Assembly: GCA_030549905.1 (NCBI GenBank)
Contig: JAUQQK010000011.1
Coordinates: 1 to 64,000, forward strand
Length of the DNA stretch: 64,000 nucleotides
Direction of reading: 5' to 3'
DNA from: Aquificota bacterium
GTDB taxonomy: Bacteria; Aquificota; Aquificia; Aquificales; Aquificaceae
Made by a program: the position numbers and the translations under genes. The notes under the pieces were generated by a model. That model had not been told where the DNA came from, ran no database searches, and saw only the letters and a program-made list of their open reading frames with translations. Each line of letters starts with the position of its first letter. The first letter of the stretch is position 1. Shown one piece after another: positions 58,828 through 64,000 of this stretch.

Positions 58828-59297
58828 AGCACTTCCTCCCACCAGTCTTTTTCAAGAATATCATGCCAGCTGTAAGGACACGCCTGAGGAAAGTCTCTCC
58901 TTGTAAGTTTGAGGTCTGGCTTGAGGTCTATGATTATCAAAGATATGGCACTTTCCCATGCTTTGTGTTTGACCTCCTCAAGGTATTTTTTTAAAAAAGG
59001 TGCATCTTCAAAGAGTTCTCTGAGGTTTTGTCTTTCCCTTTCTATGGTTTTTACCCAGCTGTGTCCTCCCTGAGAAAACTGTTTGAAGTGCTGGAGCTTG
59101 TATATGTGAGCCATTATGACCGCAAGCCTGCTTCTTAGCTCTCTAATGAGAGACTTTTCCATGTATTCAAGCTCCTTAAGGAGGTTTTCCACATCAAGCT
59201 CCTCAAAGTTTTTAGCCTTTAAAAGCTCTATGGTTTCTTCAAGCCACCTGTGATAATCTCTTTCATAAAGCTCTTTTAGAATTTCCTTTATCCTCAT
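58824..59297 (-). CDS. DUF29-family protein (copy A)
   Basis: 157-residue helical protein of unknown function. Typical are LYERDYHRWLEETIELLKAK, the FEELDVENLLKELEYMEKS segment, and LRSRLAVIMAHIYKLQ. A second copy is at 61022-61510. It is translationally coupled to nadA (ATGA) and ispG (GTGA). Confidence 0.82.
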   Translation of the reverse strand: MRIKEILKELYERDYHRWLEETIELLKAKNFEELDVENLLKELEYMEKSLIRELRSRLAVIMAHIYKLQHFKQFSQGGHSWVKTIERERQNLRELFEDAPFLKKYLEEVKHKAWESAISLIIIDLKPDLKLTRRDFPQACPYSWHDILEKDWWEEVL

Positions 59298-60262
59298 GAC
59301 AGCTCCAACATCCTCAAGATTGGTCTTTTTGCTTTCTCTATTATCTCTTCAGGTAGGACTACTTCGTTTATTTCCTTTTTCAAAGTTTCATAAACTTTTG
59401 GCAAGGTTATACCTTTCATAGTACAACAATATACAGTTCCGCAGTAGTTCATGGATTCAGGGAAAATATACTCCTTATTAGGATTTTTCTTCATAAGTGT
59501 ATGCTTTAGTCCCACTTCTGTAATAACTATTACCCTTTTTGCATCGCATGTGGTGGCATACTGGATTATCTGAGATGTTGAGCCTACAAAGTCCGCCATT
59601 TCTATCACCTTGGGGTGGCATTCAGGATGCACAGCCACCTTTGCGTCTGGATACTTTTCTTTAAGTTTCATAACTTCTTTTGCGGTAAATTCAAAGTGGG
59701 GAGGGCAAAAACCCTGCCATATTATGAACTCTTTATCTGGTACGTGTTTTTTTACCCAGTTTCCAAGAGCTTGGTCTGGTATGAAAATTATCTTCTTACT
59801 TGGTAGCTTTTGCACCACCTTTATGGCATTTGCGGAAGTCACGCATACATCGGAGACTGCCTTGACTTCAGCGTTCGTATTCACGTAGGCGACCACCTCC
59901 GCATCCGGATGAGCTTCTCTTAACCTTAGCACATCCTTTGCGGTTATCATGTCCGCCATGGGACAACCTGACTCGGGGTTTGGATGAAGGACTTTTTTGG
60001 TAGGATTTACTATCTTGGCAGTCTCGCACATAAAACGCACACCGCAGAAGACAATAATGTCCGCATCTGTCTGACTTGCCTTCCTTGAAAGCTCCAAAGA
60101 GTCTCCTACAAAGTCCGCAATATCCTGCACCTCAGGTCTCTGGTAGTAGTGGGCAAGTATGACTGCTTTCTTTTCTTTTGCAAGCCTTTTAACCTCTTCC
60201 TGCAAATCTCTTATTTCTTGCTTACTTAACTCCTGTTCTTTGACAAGCTCCACAGAAACCAT
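59294..60262 (-). CDS. nadA: Quinolinate synthase A
   Basis: 4Fe-4S enzyme condensing iminoaspartate and dihydroxyacetone phosphate in NAD synthesis. About 322 residues, with VILAHYYQRPEVQDIADFVGDS, FCGVRFMCETAKIVNP, VTSANAIKVV and the C-terminal NYCGTVYCCTMK cysteines. I prefer the ATG at 60262, with TATATT seven bases upstream, over the longer frame to 60289. It heads the nadA-DUF29-ispG-hypothetical operon. Confidence 0.95.
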   Translation of the reverse strand: MVSVELVKEQELSKQEIRDLQEEVKRLAKEKKAVILAHYYQRPEVQDIADFVGDSLELSRKASQTDADIIVFCGVRFMCETAKIVNPTKKVLHPNPESGCPMADMITAKDVLRLREAHPDAEVVAYVNTNAEVKAVSDVCVTSANAIKVVQKLPSKKIIFIPDQALGNWVKKHVPDKEFIIWQGFCPPHFEFTAKEVMKLKEKYPDAKVAVHPECHPKVIEMADFVGSTSQIIQYATTCDAKRVIVITEVGLKHTLMKKNPNKEYIFPESMNYCGTVYCCTMKGITLPKVYETLKKEINEVVLPEEIIEKAKRPILRMLELS

Positions 60263-60269
60263 AAAGAGT

Positions 60270-60275
60270 AATATA
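60270..60275 (-). promoter_or_regulatory. -10 box for nadA (leaderless type)
   Basis: TATATT seven bases before the ATG at 60262. No ribosome-binding site. It decides the nadA start. Confidence 0.45.
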
Positions 60276-60323
60276 TACCTTGAAGCCATAAAGATTTATG
60301 AGCTATTGCATTTTCACATACTC

Positions 60324-60329
60324 TAAAAT
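60324..60329 (+). promoter_or_regulatory. -10 box for the fluoride-channel operon (leaderless type)
   Basis: TAAAAT six bases before the GTG at 60336. The 46-base upstream gap has no room for a fluoride riboswitch. Confidence 0.35.
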
Positions 60330-60335
60330 TTTCCT

Positions 60336-60644
60336 GTGGGCTACCTGCTGGTCAGAGTTTTCCTGAGAGAGGGCGACAGGATTGGAGGAAAACCTGCGGA
60401 AGTATGGCTTTTGGAGTTTTTAAAGGCTAAGGGTATATCTGGGGCTACCGTTTTGAAGTCCATCATGGGCTACGGCACCACTGGAGAGTTTCACTACGAG
60501 GGCATTGAGGTGCTATCCTACGGGCTTCCCCTTGTGGTGGAGTTTGTGGAGGAAGAGGATAAGATAAACAGGATGCTTGAAGAAGTTGTAAAGAATTGCA
60601 AAGGGCTTATTACCCTTGAGGAGGTGTCCCTTTGGCAATGCTGA
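60336..60644 (+). CDS. DUF190-family PII-like protein (copy 1)
   Basis: 102 residues of DUF190, a PII-fold family often found beside CrcB fluoride channels. Conserved are YLLVRVFLREGDRIGGKPAE, LLEFLKAKGISGATVLKSIMGYG and LVVEFVEEEDKI. It starts with GTG. It overlaps crcB by 13 bases if the TTG start of crcB is used. Role inferred from context: regulator of the channel or sensor. Confidence 0.87.
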   Translation: MGYLLVRVFLREGDRIGGKPAEVWLLEFLKAKGISGATVLKSIMGYGTTGEFHYEGIEVLSYGLPLVVEFVEEEDKINRMLEEVVKNCKGLITLEEVSLWQC

Positions 60645-61006
60645 TAGCTATAGCGGTTGGCGGTGCTGTTGGCTCATTGCTTAGGTTTTTTGTTTCAAAA
60701 TTTGTCCAGACAAGGGTAGGTATTGAATTTCCTGCTGGAACTCTCGTGGTCAATGTGAGTTCTGCCTTTCTTATAGGCTTTTTCTTTTCCTTCCTCGTAG
60801 AAAGACTTGACATTTCACCAGAGCTAAGAGCCCTTTTGATAACAGGCTTTTTGGGAGGCTATTCTACCTATTCAACTCTCTTCTACGAAGCCTTTTATCT
60901 TCTTTATAACGGTGAGCTTTTGAAATTCTTTACATATTTGCTTCTGAGCAACCTTCTGGGTATTGTATTTGTAGCCATAGGCTATAACTTAGGCAAGGTA
61001 ATTTAG
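60632..61006 (+). CDS. crcB: Fluoride ion channel CrcB/Fluc
   Basis: 124-residue membrane protein with four helices. It has GGAVGSLLRFFVSKF near the start, FPAGTLVVNVSSAFLIGFF and GFLGGYSTYSTLFYEAF, the family's three signatures. Fluc proteins export fluoride as dual-topology dimers. Start TTG at 60632 has GGAGG seven bases upstream; ATG at 60638 is possible. Confidence 0.93.
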   Translation: MAMLIAIAVGGAVGSLLRFFVSKFVQTRVGIEFPAGTLVVNVSSAFLIGFFFSFLVERLDISPELRALLITGFLGGYSTYSTLFYEAFYLLYNGELLKFFTYLLLSNLLGIVFVAIGYNLGKVI

Positions 61007-61008
61007 CA

Positions 61009-61014
61009 TATATT
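61009..61014 (+). promoter_or_regulatory. -10 box for DUF29 copy B (leaderless type)
   Basis: TATATT seven bases before the ATG at 61022, just after the crcB stop. No ribosome-binding site. Confidence 0.4.
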
Positions 61015-61021
61015 TATCCCT

Positions 61022-61510
61022 ATGCAGAGGGTCATTAACCTTAAGGAACTATACGATAAGGATTTTAGTATGTGGGCTGAGATTAACTTGGAGCTTTTGA
61101 AAGAAAAAGCCTACCACCTTGTAGACTGGGAAAACCTCTTACAGGAGATAGAGGATATGGCAAGGTCCGAGTTAAAATCCTGTGTGAGCCATCTGGCGGT
61201 AATATTGGAGCATCTTTATAAATACGAGCATCTGAGACATTTAACTTACGGAGGGCAGAAAGGTGGATATGGCTGGATAAAGAGCATAGTTAATTCAAGA
61301 CTTGCCATAAGGTCTATTCTTAGGAGAAACCCGAGTCTCAAAGAAAAGTTGCCTATTGAACTCGAGGGAGCCTGGGAAGATGCAAAGGATGCTATAAGGG
61401 CCTGGCTAAAGCTAAGAGGCTACAAACCTGAGAAGTTTCACCTGCCTGAAAGATGCCCTTACACCTACGAGCAGGCTATGGAATACGAGCCTTGGGAAGC
61501 TGAGCTCTGA
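61022..61510 (+). CDS. DUF29-family protein (copy B)
   Basis: 162-residue paralogue of the protein at 58824-59297. It shares LYDKDFSMWAEINLELLKEK, the VDWENLLQEIEDMARSE segment and LAVILEHLYKYEHL; the C-terminal parts ERCPYTYEQAM and QACPYSWHDIL also match. It sits between crcB and the second DUF190 gene, overlapping the latter as TGATG. Function unknown. Confidence 0.82.
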   Translation: MQRVINLKELYDKDFSMWAEINLELLKEKAYHLVDWENLLQEIEDMARSELKSCVSHLAVILEHLYKYEHLRHLTYGGQKGGYGWIKSIVNSRLAIRSILRRNPSLKEKLPIELEGAWEDAKDAIRAWLKLRGYKPEKFHLPERCPYTYEQAMEYEPWEAEL

Positions 61511-61830
61511 TGAAATGTGAAGAAGCACTTCTTGTAAGGATATTCATAGGTGAAGATGACAGACATGAGGGAAAGCCTCTATACAGGTATATAGTGGAGT
61601 TTTGCAAAGAAAAGGGCATAGCTGGTGCTACCGTCTTCAGGGGTCTTATGGGTTATGGAAAGTCTTCAGTGCTTCACAAGGCAGGACTGCTCAGCTTTTC
61701 CTCAGACCTTCCTATACTGATTGAAGTGGTAGATTGCGAGGAAAACATAAACAAAATTCTTCCAGAGCTTGCAAGCCTTGTAAAGGAAGGGCTTATAACC
61801 CTTGAAAGAGTAAAGGTTGTAAAAGCTTAA
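61510..61830 (+). CDS. DUF190-family PII-like protein (copy 2)
   Basis: 106 residues, second DUF190 copy. It shows ALLVRIFIGEDDRHEGKPLY, GIAGATVFRGLMGYG and ILIEVVDCEENI. It is coupled to DUF29 copy B by TGATG and converges with the small membrane protein gene, sharing TTAA for both stops. Confidence 0.87.
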   Translation: MKCEEALLVRIFIGEDDRHEGKPLYRYIVEFCKEKGIAGATVFRGLMGYGKSSVLHKAGLLSFSSDLPILIEVVDCEENINKILPELASLVKEGLITLERVKVVKA

Positions 61831-62120
61831 TCTTCATATCTTTCATGCATGGCTACTACTATTTTCCACATAATTGGTGGTATGAATAAGTAGGCAAAGA
61901 CGCTAAAAAGTATGATACCACGCCATAGGGCATCAAGATAGTTGGAAAAAGCCATGCCAAGCCCTGCTAAAAACTGAAGGACTGCAAAAGCGTAAGAGGT
62001 TTTTACAAGGAAAGGGAGGCGTGAAAACCTCCCCATGGCATAAAGTATGGCGTAGGTGCCCGCAAAGAGCACCATAAGAAATCCATAAAGCATGAGTCTA
62101 TATAGAGTTTCAGCCAACAA
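61827..62120 (-). CDS. Small membrane protein downstream of norB
   Basis: About 97 residues with three predicted helices (FLMVLFAGTYAILYAMG, FAVLQFLAGLGMAF and GIILFSVFAYLFIPPIMW). I do not recognise a family. The TTG at 62120 has AAGGAGG six bases upstream and overlaps the norB stop; an ATG at 62093 is the alternative. It is likely a nitric-oxide-reductase accessory protein by position only. Confidence 0.6.
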   Translation of the reverse strand: MLAETLYRLMLYGFLMVLFAGTYAILYAMGRFSRLPFLVKTSYAFAVLQFLAGLGMAFSNYLDALWRGIILFSVFAYLFIPPIMWKIVVAMHERYED

Positions 62121-63519
62121 CTTCAGCCTCCTTGAGGGCTTCCACTCTTCTGCCTGCTGTGAGAAGGTCGTAGACCAGCACCAGGTAAGAGAGGAAGAAT
62201 ATAATTCCAAAGAAAAGCCTCCATTTAAAAGCCTCTTCCATCCATGGGTGCATCTGAGCTTGTATAAAGGCTTCCCAAGTGCTTCCAAGCGTTGCCCTTT
62301 CTATCATGGTTTGTGCAAAGCCTGCCACAGTCAGAGCCGCAACCATACCAAAAATACCTATTATCATACCCACATAGGCTATTTTCCATGGTGTTCCATT
62401 GAGTATATATCCTTCTTTTACCCTTGTTTTTCCAAGTGCATAGTAAAAGAGGGCAAGGTTTGCAGAGACATAAGCTCCAAAGAAGGCAAGATGTCCGTGT
62501 GCTGCAGCCATCTGCGTTCCATGGCTAAAGAGGTTTATTTGAGGTAGTGTGTGCATAAAACCCCATACGCCCGCACCAAAAAGGTTTCCAAAAGCTTGAG
62601 CAAAAGCCCAAAAGAGAGCAGGTCTATTAACCGTTTTCAGCTTATGAACTCCTGCATCATAAACCGCATGCACCACCATGGCAACAAGCGGAAGAGGTTC
62701 AAGGGAGGAGAAGAAACCTCCTATACCAAGCCAGTATTCAGGCGTACCAATCCAATAGTAATGGTGTCCAAGACCGAGTATGCCCGTTCCAAAAACTAAC
62801 ATAACCTCCACATAAAGCCAGGCTTCAATTATTTTTCTTGGAGTTCCAAGAAGATGCATCAAAAGCCAGCCCATAAGGACACCCACCAGCACTTCCCATG
62901 TGGCTTCAACCCACAGATGCACTACCCACCACCACCAGAACTGGTCCACGGATATGTTAGGAGTGAAAAACATGCCTGCAAGGTATAGACCAAAAAGAAA
63001 GGCAAGGTCTACTATAAGGACACCAAGTATGCCTGTTATCTTCCTTGAAGCAATGGCAGTGCCTACCACATTGAAGGCAACTATTAAGGCAACCGCCACT
63101 ATACCTATATCAGCCCAGCGAGGTGCTTCTATATATTCCCTTCCCTCCGTTATAAACCATAGAGTAAAGAAGTCCCCGCTTCCAAACTGTTTTAGAAGAT
63201 ACACAAGCACTACCACAGCCACAGCACCCACAAAAGCAAAGTAGGCAAGTTTTCCAAGTTTTATACCAACCACCTCCCTACCAGTCTCTATGGGAAGAAA
63301 CCAGTAAATACCTGCTATAAAGCCCATAAGAAGCCACACCACCATGGCGTTTATATGGAGCATTCTGTTGGTCATGAAGTTCAACGTACCATAAAGAAAG
63401 TCTGGATTTACAAACTGTATGGCTGCAAGCAGTCCGAACAAAAGTTGAGCACCAAAGAGAACTATTGCAGTCCAGAAATACCAAAGGGCTAACTTCTGAG
63501 ATTCATAAAGCCTCTCCAT
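62110..63519 (-). CDS. norB: Nitric oxide reductase subunit B
   Basis: 469-residue membrane subunit that reduces NO to N2O using haems b and b3 and non-haem iron. About twelve helices are predicted. The haem-copper-oxidase-type ligands lie in RMLHINAMV, WWVVHLWVEATWEVLVG, GLGHHYYWIGTPEYW and HGTQMAAAHGHLAFFG. The glutamates near the iron centre are in HLWVEATWE and SSLEPLPL. GGAGG precedes the ATG. norC is upstream. Confidence 0.96.
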   Translation of the reverse strand: MERLYESQKLALWYFWTAIVLFGAQLLFGLLAAIQFVNPDFLYGTLNFMTNRMLHINAMVVWLLMGFIAGIYWFLPIETGREVVGIKLGKLAYFAFVGAVAVVVLVYLLKQFGSGDFFTLWFITEGREYIEAPRWADIGIVAVALIVAFNVVGTAIASRKITGILGVLIVDLAFLFGLYLAGMFFTPNISVDQFWWWWVVHLWVEATWEVLVGVLMGWLLMHLLGTPRKIIEAWLYVEVMLVFGTGILGLGHHYYWIGTPEYWLGIGGFFSSLEPLPLVAMVVHAVYDAGVHKLKTVNRPALFWAFAQAFGNLFGAGVWGFMHTLPQINLFSHGTQMAAAHGHLAFFGAYVSANLALFYYALGKTRVKEGYILNGTPWKIAYVGMIIGIFGMVAALTVAGFAQTMIERATLGSTWEAFIQAQMHPWMEEAFKWRLFFGIIFFLSYLVLVYDLLTAGRRVEALKEAEVVG

Positions 63520-63533
63520 GGCTACACCTCCTT

Positions 63534-63986
63534 TTATTGTTGTGATACTTTTACTTCTGGAAAGTTGGCTGGGAAGCCATTAGTATCTATGGCGGACATC
63601 CATTTGAGATAAGCCACCACCGCTTTTGCCTCCTCTTCAGTGAGCTTCAAGTTAGGCATTTTCCTTACCCAAGTAGGATACTTGTCCGGGTTCATAAGCC
63701 AAATCTTCATAGCATCTTCCTTTGTGCTTGCTCCCACCATAGGCATAATCTGTTTTTCCCACTTGGGGTCAAGCCAAGCTTTTGTAAGGTCCGGTGCATA
63801 ATAGGCACCGTTTCCTAGAAGGGTATGACAGTCCATACAGTTCCTACTTTGGATTACAAGCTTCCCTTTTGTTATAAGCTCTTGCGCCTCCTCAGCACTC
63901 CAAACTTTTCCAAAAAGACCCGTTTTCTTACCAATAACCGGTTCCATAGCCCTCCTGTCTGGGTTATAAACGTAGCCAATCTCCAT
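63534..63986 (-). CDS. norC: Nitric oxide reductase subunit C (c-type haem), possibly 5'-incomplete
   Basis: 150 residues from the ATG at 63986. The haem site is NCMDCHTLLGNGAYYAPDLTKAW, as in NorC, and the Met ligand is in VRKMPNLKLT. Normal NorC has an N-terminal membrane anchor, but none is visible here, nor is a signal peptide. AGAGGTG six bases upstream supports the ATG. The frame is still open at the window's edge, so an upstream extension carrying the anchor cannot be excluded. Confidence 0.83.
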   Translation of the reverse strand: MEIGYVYNPDRRAMEPVIGKKTGLFGKVWSAEEAQELITKGKLVIQSRNCMDCHTLLGNGAYYAPDLTKAWLDPKWEKQIMPMVGASTKEDAMKIWLMNPDKYPTWVRKMPNLKLTEEEAKAVVAYLKWMSAIDTNGFPANFPEVKVSQQ

Positions 63987-64000
63987 GTTAATCACCTCTG

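Noticed and set aside
60290-60335. Fluoride riboswitch before the DUF190-crcB operon
   Set aside because: The gap is only 46 bases, overlaps the nadA promoter, and lacks the conserved riboswitch core.
1-64000. CRISPR array or cas genes
   Set aside because: No regularly spaced direct repeats of 25-40 bases and no Cas-like proteins were seen. TnpB is the only RNA-guided nuclease candidate.

Overview
The window comes from a thermophilic Aquificota bacterium, family Aquificaceae, very close to Hydrogenobacter. The best marker is the small cytochrome c at 57119-57421. Its mature sequence matches the Hydrogenobacter thermophilus cytochrome c552 I remember at all but about five positions. Other pointers are compact operons with overlapping genes, a sigma70-type TATAAT signal, archaeal-type aromatic biosynthesis genes, and a nitric oxide reductase. 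No gene-free stretch exceeds 300 bases; the longest is about 217 bases (22876-23092), and it holds two promoters, an IS-end hairpin and operator-like repeats.

Layout. 1-3655 (minus): dTDP-rhamnose operon rmlA-rmlC-rmlB-[mntA-hepT]-rmlD, with a toxin-antitoxin pair set inside it. 3700-12777 (minus): 3-dehydroquinate synthase II, then gatC-recA-pilT-cmk, then tonB-like, ADH synthase, fabI, purL, lspA. 12823-17084 (plus): purS-purQ, an MCE lipid-transport protein, an M29 aminopeptidase and a Crp/Fnr regulator. 17082-21451 (minus): a molybdopterin-type protein, pncC/cinA, lpxA, glmU and tRNA-Lys. 21451-22950: an IS200/IS605-type element with tnpB and a small ribbon-helix-helix gene but no tnpA. 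23093-25387 (plus): an AbrB-like regulator, flgD and flgE. 25390-30573 (minus): aroK, a DsbC-like lipoprotein, a large cysteine-rich secreted protein and bioF. 30563-36346: a HemX-like protein, acpS, thiD, bamA, purM, thpR. 36346-40264: a MepK-like/LdtD-like cell-wall pair and dnaK. 40348-47246: trmN6-like, atpC, a restriction-modification pair coupled to fabD, a Lon-like protease and a thiamine-binding-like protein. 47271-50824 (plus): an ABC permease, pyrK, ribE and an EAL-HDOD protein. 50821-53204 (minus): ccsA, rplI, rpsR, ssb, rpsF. 53271-56370 (plus): rbfA, a Ski2-like helicase, DUF4416. 56287-60262: murI, cytochrome c, and nadA-DUF29-ispG-hypothetical. 60336-61830 (plus): a fluoride-channel operon DUF190-crcB-DUF29-DUF190. 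61827-63986 (minus): norC, norB and a small membrane protein.

How the parts work together. Several genes serve the envelope: rhamnose, lpxA, glmU, murI, bamA, the MCE protein, and the LdtD/MepK pair. Others serve aromatic amino acids (DHQ synthase II, ADH synthase, aroK) and purines (purL, purSQ, purM). Respiratory functions are cytochrome c, cytochrome c maturation, and norCB for denitrification.

The strongest unexplained signals are these. (1) About twenty genes have a TATAAT-like box only 6-9 bases before the start codon and usually no ribosome-binding site, which points to frequent leaderless transcription. (2) Divergent promoters whose -10 boxes overlap or mirror each other. (3) A dnaK terminator hairpin that carries the start codon of the next gene in its loop. 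(4) A 23-cysteine secreted protein next to its own DsbC-like lipoprotein. (5) A DUF190-CrcB-DUF29-DUF190 operon. All functional statements rest on reading motifs by eye; no database search was run.
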